Shown here in pieces: positions 53,920 through 62,661 of a stretch of 64,000 bases of DNA; positions within the stretch are counted from its first letter, which is position 1, and each line of letters begins with the position of its first letter. The position numbers and the translations under genes were made by a program. Source of the stretch: Chitinivibrio alkaliphilus ACht1 (GTDB lineage: Bacteria > Fibrobacterota > Chitinivibrionia > Chitinivibrionales > Chitinivibrionaceae); NCBI RefSeq assembly GCF_000474745.1, contig NZ_ASJR01000007.1, positions 1 through 64,000 on the forward strand, in the 5' to 3' direction. The notes under the pieces were generated by a model. That model did no database searches. It was given only the letters and a program-made list of their open reading frames with translations, and was not told the origin of the DNA.

Positions 53920-54777
53920 ATTTCTTGGTGAAACCCCCTCAACCACTTCAACACCTAGCATATTTCTCAGAGAAATAAGTGACGGAGGCAGTTTTGATTC
54001 CAAGACGAGCAATGCTCGTGCGTTTTGTGGGCGTGACTCCGAGAGCAATACCGCCTCCATGACTGCCCGGTATTTAACACACTGGTAGAGACCCCGTACA
54101 ATGTCGGCTTCAGCTGAAATTAATGATTTAACCTCTGCAGCTACCCAAACTTTGTTATCTCTAAACGAGACGTCCAGACAATCCCCGGACGGTAATGGAT
54201 GTTCTGTGGTGCCTTGTGGGGTATTCGCGCCAAGACTGACGACTTTTGGGTTTTGAGCAACATACGCTTTAAGAGCTTTGTGTTCTTCGCTCTCACCGCC
54301 ACCGAATCCGCCGGCTGATTTTTTCACGAAAGCAGTGAAATCAGACGTTGTTGGTTCAAGATCAAGAGCTTCAAGGACTTCCTGCCATCGGGGGTACAAA
54401 AATACATGCTGTAGTTCTGCTTCAACAATTGCCCTCTTCTGTCGAAGCGGAAGTGATGCAAAGTCCTCTTTCTTCACTAGAAACCAGCCGATACCTTCTC
54501 CGGGCAGCCCCGTGTTCTTGTTGACTACAAGACATTGTATTGGTGGGACCTTGGATTTCCATGCCTTTGAAAGTCGCTCCAGAGACTGCCCAATACTCCC
54601 AAGGACGTAGTTGAGGTTACGTGGGTTGGGCATTCCCAACTCTTCAGCAAGATCGGAGTAAAAGATCGGTGCGCCTGCCTCCGCTTGGCGGACAAGTAAT
54701 GGGAGCGCAGCGCGAGCCCTCGTCTGACATGCTTTATCTCCAGAAATTGGTTCAGAAATTTTGGCAGTGTTCATCAT
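53914..54777 (-). CDS. Probable PD-(D/E)XK nuclease in an integron-like cassette
   Basis: The 287-residue protein has an N-terminal winged-helix-like region (RAALPLLVRQAEAG, YSDLAEELGMPNPRNLNYVL) and NKNTGLPGEGIGWF. A C-terminal restriction-endonuclease-like core follows, with GDCLDVSFRDNKVWVAAEVK (Asp, then Glu-x-Lys) and VRGLYQCVKYRAVM. It probably cuts DNA; target and role are unknown. Related stand-alone proteins are common in accessory DNA. The stop TAA is part of the attC inverse core, and the first ATG (54777, followed by a second ATG) lies 13 bases from the GTTAGCG core, the expected position in a cassette. Its codon use looks less A/T-biased than the neighbours, fitting transfer. Confidence 0.78.
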   Translation of the reverse strand: MMNTAKISEPISGDKACQTRARAALPLLVRQAEAGAPIFYSDLAEELGMPNPRNLNYVLGSIGQSLERLSKAWKSKVPPIQCLVVNKNTGLPGEGIGWFLVKKEDFASLPLRQKRAIVEAELQHVFLYPRWQEVLEALDLEPTTSDFTAFVKKSAGGFGGGESEEHKALKAYVAQNPKVVSLGANTPQGTTEHPLPSGDCLDVSFRDNKVWVAAEVKSLISAEADIVRGLYQCVKYRAVMEAVLLSESRPQNARALLVLESKLPPSLISLRNMLGVEVVEGVSPRNG

Positions 54778-54789
54778 GTACCTCTAATT

Positions 54790-54796
54790 CGCTAAC
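54790..54796 (-). other. Integron-type recombination core (attI/cassette junction)
   Basis: The minus strand reads GTTAGCG, matching the GTTRRRY-type crossover core. Its complement CGCTAAC matches 6 of 7 bases of the inverse core GGCTAAC at the far end of the cassette, as expected if both came from one circular cassette. Confidence 0.5.
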
Positions 54797-54845
54797 ATCC
54801 TGATCATCTAAAGCAAAATATCATCCAACATTTCACCGTGTCAAT

Positions 54846-55132
54846 CTTTTATTATTTTGTACTTCCAATGAATACTTTGAGAAGGCCAATACCATTAAAG
54901 CAATCCCGTTTGATATGCAAAACTGGCATTCATTACTTCTCAAAGATATGGTTCCTCAAGTCAAGCACGCCAATTACCTCAAATGGTGTCGATTCTTCTA
55001 TGACTTTTGTTCAAAATATACCTTCACCCCCTACTAAAAAGAGAGTATCAGCCTTATGGCTCTACTAAATGAGAGAGTCAGAAGACTGGGAGCGAGTTTG
55101 AGAAAGGTGGTTCTCCTGAATCTATACTCCTA
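54846..55132 (+). pseudogene. Remnant of an integron-type tyrosine recombinase N-terminus
   Basis: One plus-strand frame reads KAIPFDMQNWHSLLLKD, then HANYLKWCRFFYDFCSKY and TFTPY, a stop at 55033, and then in the same frame KESISLMALLNERVRRLG and LNLYSYH. This order (Y-L-K-W-x-R-x-F-x-D-F-C-x-K-Y, then a K-E-S-L-type segment and an L-x-L-Y helix end) is that of the N-terminal SAM-like DNA-binding domain of integron-type tyrosine recombinases. The catalytic domain is absent because the sequence meets the end of the PLP-enzyme gene. It has an in-frame stop and no clear start, so it is non-functional. Confidence 0.5.
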
Positions 55133-56608
55133 TCACAGAAGAAGATCAAGGGATCTCTTCAATGCTGCAATAGTCCTGTCTGGGTCGTAGGTTCCCACGG
55201 AAAGGCGGAGCAGCCACGGTGAAATTCCTGCCTGAGAAAGCTCTTTTTGCCCCTCCTTTTGCACAAGATCCCAGTGGGCGAGGAGGGTATAGCTCATGAG
55301 CAAGGGAAAATCGGTCCCTAGGCTTGGCCCCTTGGGAAGGCAGAGGGAGTCGTAAAATATTGCAAAATCACCCCGCACTGCAAAGGTAAGTACCCCGCCA
55401 TAGGCTTCATCATGTCTTGCAATGGCTCCATAATTCTCTGCTGTTTCTGAATAGACCGAATAAACCGACTCCACCGCAGGGTGGTGACGAAGAAAGGCTG
55501 CTATCTGCTTGCAAACCTCGTTAACCCGCTGCATCCGTGCGCCATAGGAGCGTATTCCCTGAGCACACCGCAAGAGATCTTCATGCTGTAAGGGGATGCT
55601 GCGTTTCGCCACATCGGAAAGAATTGTCTCTGAGAAAGAGCTCTCTGCGGGCACAAAAACAGCTCCCGCCATGGTGTCCCCCGTGCCCACGGCATACTTT
55701 GTCATGCTTTCAATAATGCAGTCTGCGGCGGAGGAAATATCCACATTCCAAGGCGTTGCAAAGGTGTTGTCCACGATGAGCCAACAGCCGTATTCGCGAC
55801 AAAGCTCTTTTAGGGCAGTAAAATTGGGGGTGTGAAGCAAGGGGTTTGAAACGGTTTCTGTGACAATGGCCATGACACGATCTCCCTCGTAGGCAAGAGC
55901 GGTTCTTAGTGTGTGTAAATCCGTAACCCGGGGTATTTGGTGATGTCGTGGGGCAAAGGAGCGAAGAATTGATATGGAGTCTGTATAGAGCCAGCCAAAC
56001 TGTATTACCGTATCTCGATGGGTGTGGGCTGCGGCATCTTTCACGGCGGCAAAGACACTGTAGAAGGCGTTCATGCCGCTATTGGTAAGGATAGTTTTTC
56101 CCGGACCGTATCCTTCACGCAGAACATCCGTTATTATCTGTTTTTCTTGCTGTTGTTCCGCGGGGGAGGGCTGAGAATGCCCCTTGAGGATCCGTTCTGC
56201 CTCCCGTGAAAATATCATGTATCCACACCATTTCATAATGGTAAAGAAGGAGTAGCGCTCCTGCGATGACGAAAAAAGCGCAAGGAGAAGAGAGCCCCGG
56301 TGTTCATAGAAGGTTGGGGTTTTCTTCCACAGGCGGCACACCTCATCAAAGGCTGCCCGTGAGGGAAGCAAGAGGGCGTAGTGGTTGTCCCTGTCATAGA
56401 TACGGCGAATCTCCTCGGTGAGTTGGGATACCAGGGGATGCTGGATAATTCGAGGGTAGGCTTGGCGTACTTTGGTAAAAATGTCACCAGCACTCTCTTC
56501 ATAATCTGCAACATCCTGATAGGTGGGAAGAGACACGGAAAAAGCGTGGGGAGTATCAAAGGGGATGGGGGTTCCGCAGGGTATGGGGCTGTAATAGCGT
56601 TCATCCAT
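55133..56608 (-). CDS. Trans-sulfuration PLP enzyme with long N-terminal extension
   Basis: The 491-residue protein belongs to the Cys/Met-metabolism PLP family. Its core shows LTNSGMNAFYSVFAAVKDA, LIVDNTFATPWNVDI with the PLP-binding Asp, and the lysine in ESMTKYAVGTGDTMAGAVFV. Before the core is an extension of about 110-150 residues not found in standard MetB or MetC enzymes (about 390 residues). The start at 56608 overlaps the upstream paralogue's stop by 8 bases. The pair probably works in methionine or cysteine metabolism, for example cystathionine gamma-synthase or homocysteine formation; the exact reaction is not assigned. Confidence 0.85.
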   Translation of the reverse strand: MDERYYSPIPCGTPIPFDTPHAFSVSLPTYQDVADYEESAGDIFTKVRQAYPRIIQHPLVSQLTEEIRRIYDRDNHYALLLPSRAAFDEVCRLWKKTPTFYEHRGSLLLALFSSSQERYSFFTIMKWCGYMIFSREAERILKGHSQPSPAEQQQEKQIITDVLREGYGPGKTILTNSGMNAFYSVFAAVKDAAAHTHRDTVIQFGWLYTDSISILRSFAPRHHQIPRVTDLHTLRTALAYEGDRVMAIVTETVSNPLLHTPNFTALKELCREYGCWLIVDNTFATPWNVDISSAADCIIESMTKYAVGTGDTMAGAVFVPAESSFSETILSDVAKRSIPLQHEDLLRCAQGIRSYGARMQRVNEVCKQIAAFLRHHPAVESVYSVYSETAENYGAIARHDEAYGGVLTFAVRGDFAIFYDSLCLPKGPSLGTDFPLLMSYTLLAHWDLVQKEGQKELSQAGISPWLLRLSVGTYDPDRTIAALKRSLDLLL

Positions 56609-57761
56609 AAAGAGCCTCCTGAATATCCTTTTTGAGATCATCAACCGATTCCAACCCAAGGGAAAGGCGCACCGTTGCAGGGGTGATACCGATGGCAGCC
56701 AACTCTGCTTCAGAAAAAGAGGCATGGCTAATTTTGCCCGGTATCTCTATTCTGCTGTCGGCTGTGCCAAAGGATGCTTTTTCCCCAAAAAGGACCGTTT
56801 TTTCCACCACCCGTTGTGCAGTTTGCGGGGTATCAAAATCAACGGTGAATACCCCAGAGAAATAGCGCATTTGTGTGCGTGCCAGTTCGTGTTGGGGGTG
56901 GGAGGGAAGCCCCGGATAAGTAACCGAGACCACCTCTGGCAGAGTTTCAAGCCATGTGGCAAGGGCGTGAGCGTTTTCTTCATGCAACTTCATGCGCATT
57001 GGCAGGGTGGGCAGCCCCAGGGAAGTAACATAGACATCCATGGGGTTTTGGCTGCGTCCATAGGCGTTTGCCGCATAGGCAAAGGGATCCACCAGATCAT
57101 CCCGCCCCGTAACAAGAACACCCCCCACCACGGAACCGTGACCAGAGACATATTTAGTGGTTGAGAAGAAGGAGATATCCGCCCCCAGAGCAAGGGGCTT
57201 TTGGGAGATAAAGGTTGCCAGGGAATTATCCACCACACAGAGGGTGTTGTGCGCATGGGCCCGTTTTGCAATTGCCGCAATATCAATAATTTTCAAGCCC
57301 GGATTGGTGGGGGTTTCAAAGAGTATAAAGCGCACATCGTTTTGGGACAAGACCTGCTCGACTGCTGTAGTATCGGTACAGTCTACAAAATGAATGGTAA
57401 TGTCAAGGCGCTCACGATAGGATTGCAGCAGGCGATAGGTGCCTCCGTAACAGTCTTGCTCCACCACGATGTGGTCCCCCGTTTTTACAAGGGTCTCCAG
57501 CAATAGAGCCACCGCACCAAGCCCTGTGTGAGTACAATGGGCAGAACGTCCTTCACAGACCTTGGTAAAGAGATTTTCCAGAGAGTGTCTGGTGGGGTTT
57601 CCGCTGCGCGTATAATCATAGGGGGTCTCCCCCTGCTTTTTTAAGTCGAAGGTGGCTGTCTGATAAATGGGCATATGGGTTGCCCCGTGGGGGTCATTTA
57701 TGGCTCCCACTTCTGCGGCATGGGATAATAAAGTTGCTACTGAACAGTGTTGATAGTCCAT
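56601..57761 (-). CDS. Trans-sulfuration PLP enzyme (cystathionine synthase/lyase type)
   Basis: The 386-residue protein is a standard-length member of the MetB/MetC/MetY family. It shows HMPIYQTATF, YTRSGNPTRHSLENL, VEQDCYGGTYRL, the PLP-binding Asp in VVDNSLATF (Asp178) and the PLP lysine Lys203 in FSTTKYVSGHGSVVGG. Family members form or cleave cystathionine or make homocysteine from O-acyl-homoserine; sequence alone does not decide. It is followed by an overlapping longer paralogue, forming a two-gene operon. No SAM or cobalamin riboswitch is evident in the 150 bases upstream. Confidence 0.9.
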   Translation of the reverse strand: MDYQHCSVATLLSHAAEVGAINDPHGATHMPIYQTATFDLKKQGETPYDYTRSGNPTRHSLENLFTKVCEGRSAHCTHTGLGAVALLLETLVKTGDHIVVEQDCYGGTYRLLQSYRERLDITIHFVDCTDTTAVEQVLSQNDVRFILFETPTNPGLKIIDIAAIAKRAHAHNTLCVVDNSLATFISQKPLALGADISFFSTTKYVSGHGSVVGGVLVTGRDDLVDPFAYAANAYGRSQNPMDVYVTSLGLPTLPMRMKLHEENAHALATWLETLPEVVSVTYPGLPSHPQHELARTQMRYFSGVFTVDFDTPQTAQRVVEKTVLFGEKASFGTADSRIEIPGKISHASFSEAELAAIGITPATVRLSLGLESVDDLKKDIQEALYG

Positions 57762-57910
57762 GGGAGTTCCTCTATGAGATAATTGTTTACTATTCCTCTT
57801 GTGAAAATATACTTAACGCCTCGAAGAAGGACAATACGCTTTCTGTGTAAAAGGTTGCTCCTTCATGCGGGCAGATGAATATCTGCCCCGAAGAGCGGAG
57901 GAAGGTCTGC

Positions 57911-59551
57911 TTATTCAGCGGACGGATGGGGTGGGTAAAATGGGAAAGTTTCGGGCGAGAAATGGTATTCCTGTTCCCAGCGCGGGGGAATGGAGATGGT
58001 ATCTGTTACGGGAAGATAGTATGATTCCGGTGCGAAGGGGAGAAGGGTTCCCGTACGAAAGGTCGTGTCTTCATGTGGTGTGCCAAAAAAGCGCATGGTG
58101 TAGGTGTCGGCACGCAAGGGGGCAATGGTGGTTTTGGTATCGGTAATCTTTTTGCGATAAACTAGACCAGTTTTGTGGCCTCGAAGTTCCAGTACTGTTT
58201 CAGAGAGTTGTTCTGTGGCATCGATCAGGGTAAAGGACTCTGCAAAATCACTGGTTCCACGGGTTGTGGTGGTGATGGTTGTGTCTCTGTCTTCGGTACG
58301 ACAGTCCTTCCACGCAAGGGTGAACGCGAGTTCACTGTTCATGGGGGCAGGGGTCTCTGCGGTGTAGTGATGGGTTGAAGAAAGACGAGATTCCTTGGCA
58401 ATAAACCACAGGGTATCACCGTCGGGTTGCAGGGCGACGATACTGTCGGGGGATTGCTTCTGCACGGCTGTATTCCAGGAAATACGGAGGGAGGGAGTCT
58501 TGTCTCTTTGAACCATCTCTACCTTTGTCATGTGAATGGGGGGAAACTCCGACGGTGGGGGGCCTGAAAATGGAAGGGAGTGGACCGTTGTTTCTCTGCG
58601 GTTGGTATCGATGCAGGGAAAACGGTGGCTGTGTAGATGTATTTCATAGGTGGTATCTGTGAGGGGGCTTGGCAGAGAAATGTGCAGAGCACGGCCATCG
58701 TCTCGGCGGCTCCACTTATCAAGGGGCATGGTATCCTTCTCACGGGAGAGGCTCACCATGAGGGCGGAGTCGCGGGGAAGCAGTGGTCTGGTGAGGGTGA
58801 GTTCGAGATGGGTTGAATCACGGTAGGTTATGGCCTCAGGTTCCACGGGGCGTGGTTCATAGACAAGGGGCATGGACAGAGATGTGGGTGCAGCACTGGT
58901 TTCCATGGCGGGGGAGGAGGAGCTATAAAGGGTGTCTCCTGCCTGCAGGGGCCACTGTGCAACGGCAAGGCAGAGATAGGTTCCCTCGCTTAGGTGATGT
59001 GCGGAAAAGGTCCCCGTTGAATCGGGGGTAGCACGGTAGTCAAAGGTGGAGATATTTACCAGAGAATCTTCTTTCAGACGCTGGGTCGATATGAGCCCGA
59101 TTTGGGTAAATTCCTCTTGGGTGTGGGGAGGGATGGTGCCGGAAAGAGTGCCCGAACTAAGGCTGTCTCCCGTAGAGAAAATGAGGGTGTAGGGTGGAGA
59201 AAGAGCCGCCTGTTGATACCCGGCCAGATTGGGGGTGAGATGGATGTGGTAGGTTGTTTCCTCTTCCCAGGAAGTACGGGGGTGAATGGTCATGGTGGAG
59301 CGGCGAATATCCACGGTAACCCCCTCTGGGACGGGAGGGCTTATTTCTATTCCTGCGGCGGCCCGGTCTCGATGGGGCCAGGTTGAAAAGCGAATGGTGA
59401 TGGGTGAATCGGGGCTCACCTGTACTGCCTGCTGAGATGGATGGGTGTGAATAACCGAGAGAACCGGGGGCGTGCCGTCTCCCCCCTCGGGGAACTGGCG
59501 CTGGGCGCAGCCGGTCCAGAGAAGGGCTCCAAGGAGAATGAGGCGTATCAT
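57911..59551 (-). CDS. Lipoprotein with N-terminal Ig-like (Big_5-type) domain
   Basis: The 546-residue protein has a lipoprotein signal (MIRLILLGALLWTGC, lipid-modified Cys15). A bacterial Ig-like domain follows: PPVLSVIHTHPSQQAVQVSPDSPITIRFS and ETTYHIHLTPNLAG are typical of the SbsA/Big_5 group. The rest is beta-rich with several repeats of similar character and no catalytic motif. It is probably an outer-membrane-attached periplasmic or surface protein. Its start overlaps the TraB-family gene by four bases on the same strand. Local GC is higher than in neighbouring operons. Confidence 0.82.
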   Translation of the reverse strand: MIRLILLGALLWTGCAQRQFPEGGDGTPPVLSVIHTHPSQQAVQVSPDSPITIRFSTWPHRDRAAAGIEISPPVPEGVTVDIRRSTMTIHPRTSWEEETTYHIHLTPNLAGYQQAALSPPYTLIFSTGDSLSSGTLSGTIPPHTQEEFTQIGLISTQRLKEDSLVNISTFDYRATPDSTGTFSAHHLSEGTYLCLAVAQWPLQAGDTLYSSSSPAMETSAAPTSLSMPLVYEPRPVEPEAITYRDSTHLELTLTRPLLPRDSALMVSLSREKDTMPLDKWSRRDDGRALHISLPSPLTDTTYEIHLHSHRFPCIDTNRRETTVHSLPFSGPPPSEFPPIHMTKVEMVQRDKTPSLRISWNTAVQKQSPDSIVALQPDGDTLWFIAKESRLSSTHHYTAETPAPMNSELAFTLAWKDCRTEDRDTTITTTTRGTSDFAESFTLIDATEQLSETVLELRGHKTGLVYRKKITDTKTTIAPLRADTYTMRFFGTPHEDTTFRTGTLLPFAPESYYLPVTDTISIPPRWEQEYHFSPETFPFYPPHPSAE

Positions 59552-60720
59552 TGGGCAAGCCGGAATGCAAGAACAAAGGGGTAGGCCAGGGAGGCAAGAG
59601 AGCTTCCGAGGCTTGAAAAGATAAACACGAGGAGAATACGGGTTAAGGGGTTTTTCCAGAGCCCGCGCATGCTTTCTGTGGCTTCGGGAACCGCTTCCAT
59701 ATCAGCCACGGTGGGACGTTTTAAAATAGTTTGCACCAGTCCCGTGATGTATCCGGCACCAATGGTTGGGTTCAGACTGGTCAGGGGGGCCGCAACAAAG
59801 GCGGTCAGTATCGTGAGGATATGGGCTCCGGCAAGAAGGGTTCCCACAGCGGAAAGAGTTCCGTTTAAGAGTACCCAAAGAAGAAGCATCTCGCCGCCCC
59901 GTTCGCTTCCTCCCGTGACAAACCCATAGGCAATCAGGGCAATAATAAGAAGGGGAAATCCCCAGGTGATCAGGCGTGGTAGCAGGGACGGGGGGGGCAC
60001 ATGGGTAATTGCGTCAAGATCATTTTCTTCAAACAGTTGTCTGGCAATCCCCGGAACATGGCCGGCACCAACCACGGCAAGAATTGTGGTTCCCGTGGCG
60101 GATTTTATCTTTTCTGCAAGGTGCATATCGCGTTCATGGATTAAGCTTTCCTGAATGCGAGGAAACTCATGGGTAAACTCTTCCATGGCGTGTTCCAGAT
60201 GGTCCTTGTTTTTTAGCTCTTCCACCGTTTCATGATCAATCTTCTCATCAGAATGAAACAGGAGTGAAGGAAGGAGGTGGGCAAGGAGACGAATTTTTTC
60301 AAAAAAGGAGAGATTGCCCCAGACCCGTTTCAGGGTAATTTGAATATCCCGATCAGCCAAAATAAGCTCACGGTTGTCCTGTTCTGCCTGATGCACTCCT
60401 TCAATCATTTCTGCACCGGGAGTTACTTCAAGCTCCTTGCCTAATTTACGATAAAAAGAGCTGAGTATGAGCTGCGCAAAAAGCATCACCGCCTTTTTCT
60501 CTTTTATGATACGGAAAATATCCATATTTTTCCATCGGTCGGCGTTGCGGATCGATTCAAGGCGATTTTTGCAGAGTTCTACACAAACCGTATCGGGGGA
60601 GAGGTTTCGACAGGCCTCCCGTACTTCCACCACACTCTGTTTTGACACGTGGGCCGTGCCGAGGAGGTATACGGTTTTTTCCTGCCAGTCCACCTTTGTG
60701 ATATTTTTGTCATACTCCAT
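59548..60720 (-). CDS. TraB/PrgY-family membrane protein
   Basis: The 390-residue protein has an N-terminal TraB domain with the conserved YLLGTAHVSKQSV, DTVCVELCKNRL, the LADRDIQITLKR and ERDMHLAEKI segments, and VVGAGHVPGI. A C-terminal part with four or five membrane helices follows (from LITWGFPLLIIALIAYGF to the end). The domain is related to metal-dependent Tiki-type proteases, with paired His and Glu residues in the first motifs. PrgY/TraB of Enterococcus limits pheromone activity; the bacterial role here is unknown. It is coupled to the downstream lipoprotein gene. Confidence 0.88.
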   Translation of the reverse strand: MEYDKNITKVDWQEKTVYLLGTAHVSKQSVVEVREACRNLSPDTVCVELCKNRLESIRNADRWKNMDIFRIIKEKKAVMLFAQLILSSFYRKLGKELEVTPGAEMIEGVHQAEQDNRELILADRDIQITLKRVWGNLSFFEKIRLLAHLLPSLLFHSDEKIDHETVEELKNKDHLEHAMEEFTHEFPRIQESLIHERDMHLAEKIKSATGTTILAVVGAGHVPGIARQLFEENDLDAITHVPPPSLLPRLITWGFPLLIIALIAYGFVTGGSERGGEMLLLWVLLNGTLSAVGTLLAGAHILTILTAFVAAPLTSLNPTIGAGYITGLVQTILKRPTVADMEAVPEATESMRGLWKNPLTRILLVFIFSSLGSSLASLAYPFVLAFRLAQ

Positions 60721-60824
60721 GGGGGCTCCAATTATTTTTATTGGAAAATACTATATTACGATGGCTAAACTAAAACATATATGAAATTATTCATGCAGCC
60801 GGTATATTCTCCGGGGTGGTGGCT

Positions 60825-62633
60825 ATGAAATCTCGTGCCCTTTTACTCAGCTTCCTGTTTCTTATCTCCTGTGCCTACTTTAACACTCTCTATAACGGGT
60901 GGGAAGCCTATGATACTGCCTATGAACAGGAGCAAAAGCTTCTCAGTGAAGGCCATGACAGCGCTCGTGTTACCTCGCGTACGGCTGAACAATATGAACG
61001 GGCCGTGGAGAAAGCCGATAAGGTGTTTGCGCAGTTTCCTCGCAGTGAACGTTTTCACCCCAATGCCTATTTTCTCCGTGGTATTGCTGCATATCGTTTA
61101 GGGCAGTATCGAATGTCCCTTAACTCCTTTCAATCACTGCAGGCAGAGTTTCCCCAATCATCCTACATACCTGAGTCATGGCTCTATCTGGGACGGGCCT
61201 ACCATGCCATGGGAGAATATTCCCTCGCGCGAAACACCTATGAATACGTCTTAAACTCCTTTCCTGATCTGAATGAAAATAACCGTGTCACCCTGCTCCT
61301 TGCGGAGGTTTCTGCCGAGACGGACGGACGCGGTGGAGCAGTTGAGTTTCTTATTACCGCCTATGAATCAGCAGAAGAGGTTGGGCAAAAGGTGTATCTC
61401 ATAGAACGGATCTCTGAATACTACTACGATCTTGATTTGTATGACGATGCCCTTACATGGATAGCACGTCTGCCGGAGTTTGATGACTCATACCGTTCTG
61501 TTTTTTATCTCTGTGACCTGCGTAGAATACAAATTCTTCTGGCACAACAGGAGTATGACCATGCGGCGGAGAAAATTTCCCAGGGGCTTGACCGACGGGA
61601 GTATCTGGAGTATCGCAATGAACTAACCTATTACCGGGCCCGTGTGCTCTTAGCCCAAGGCGAAAAAAATCGTGCCTATCGCTTGTTTGAAGAGATTACC
61701 TACCGTTCAGCCGCAGATCATATCATGGCCTCCTCCTGGTATACCATGGCGACAATCTCCTTGGAAGTACGCGGGGATCTTGAACAGGGACGTACAGAGC
61801 TTGAAGAGGCTCGCTCCTATGCGGAGGGTGAGATGCTCCAGCGCATTCGTCGCCGCTTACGTGGTCTTACCTCCGTGAAAGAGTTTCGCACGGCCATGGA
61901 AGAGGAGCGTTCTGAGAATGTTTCCCTGGATCGGTATCGTGTGGGTGAACATTTCTGGCTTGATGTTGAACTCCCTCATAAGGCACTTGCGGAGTTTAAA
62001 TACCTCTTATCAGATGAGGATCTCAGTGATTCTTTGCGGGTAAAGACCCTATATTCAAAGGCGATGCTTTATCGTCAGGTTGAAGCGGATACGCTTCGTT
62101 CCGATTCCCTGTTTCAGTCACTCATAGAAGAATATCCCTCTTCTCAAGCAGCTCAGGAGGCACAAAACATTATGCATCAGGAGGTTACCGTTGTGACCCG
62201 AAGAGATTCGGCAGCACAGCGGTTTCGACGTTCTGAACGCTTGGCAGAACGCCATGATGAGTATTCTGAAGAGGTGTATTATCACTATATAATTACGGCA
62301 ATGCAGTATGAGGATATTCCGGATATTGCTGCCAAGGCTCTCTATGCAGCAGGTCGTGAGGCTTCACGCCGTCCCACCCGCCGTGATGACCGTCTTGATA
62401 CGGTGGTGGTGCAAGTGTATAGCCGGCTGTGTGACTCCTACCCAGACTCTCCACAATGTGCGGCGGTTCGGCCGGCCTTGGAGACTGGGGCTGCCCGCGG
62501 GTATTTACGCGAATATGAGGAGCGGGTTGCAAAGGAAGAGGAGTATGCCACGGATCCCCTTGCGGAGGAAGAGCTTCCTGCGGATGAAGAACCGGGAGAA
62601 CCCACGATACCTGATTTTTCAGATTGGTTCTAG
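60825..62633 (+). CDS. TPR-type lipoprotein
   Basis: The 602-residue protein has a lipoprotein signal (MKSRALLLSFLFLISC, lipid Cys16) and then many helix-turn-helix repeats of TPR type (for example FHPNAYFLRGIAAYRLGQYR, YIPESWLYLGRAYHAMGEY, RVLLAQGEKNRAYRLFEEI). The beginning resembles BamD/YfiO-like periplasmic TPR lipoproteins, but it is far longer. The tail is acidic (EEELPADEEPGEP). It probably acts as a scaffold at the outer membrane. The ATG at 60825 is chosen; GTG at 60816 would add three residues. It diverges from the TraB gene. Confidence 0.85.
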   Translation: MKSRALLLSFLFLISCAYFNTLYNGWEAYDTAYEQEQKLLSEGHDSARVTSRTAEQYERAVEKADKVFAQFPRSERFHPNAYFLRGIAAYRLGQYRMSLNSFQSLQAEFPQSSYIPESWLYLGRAYHAMGEYSLARNTYEYVLNSFPDLNENNRVTLLLAEVSAETDGRGGAVEFLITAYESAEEVGQKVYLIERISEYYYDLDLYDDALTWIARLPEFDDSYRSVFYLCDLRRIQILLAQQEYDHAAEKISQGLDRREYLEYRNELTYYRARVLLAQGEKNRAYRLFEEITYRSAADHIMASSWYTMATISLEVRGDLEQGRTELEEARSYAEGEMLQRIRRRLRGLTSVKEFRTAMEEERSENVSLDRYRVGEHFWLDVELPHKALAEFKYLLSDEDLSDSLRVKTLYSKAMLYRQVEADTLRSDSLFQSLIEEYPSSQAAQEAQNIMHQEVTVVTRRDSAAQRFRRSERLAERHDEYSEEVYYHYIITAMQYEDIPDIAAKALYAAGREASRRPTRRDDRLDTVVVQVYSRLCDSYPDSPQCAAVRPALETGAARGYLREYEERVAKEEEYATDPLAEEELPADEEPGEPTIPDFSDWF

Positions 62634-62661
62634 ACGGAGGAGTACCTCTGGAAAGTTGGTT

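Larger units (their letters stand above)
53379..55132 (-). mobile_element. Degenerate integron with two gene cassettes
   Basis: The element consists of a decayed tyrosine-recombinase N-terminus on the plus strand, a recombination-core GTTAGCG next to it, and two minus-strand genes, the first of which ends inside an attC-like palindrome. Divergent integrase and cassettes around a core site is the integron architecture. It sits between two unrelated gene clusters. Confidence 0.6.

Noticed and set aside
54838-55068. Plus-strand 76-codon frame starting at 54838
   Set aside because: It lies in a different frame from the integrase-like remnant and has no recognisable content; the remnant frame explains the region better.
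57762-57910. SAM or other methionine-related riboswitch before the PLP enzymes
   Set aside because: The 150 bases upstream show no conserved SAM-box features or terminator hairpin.
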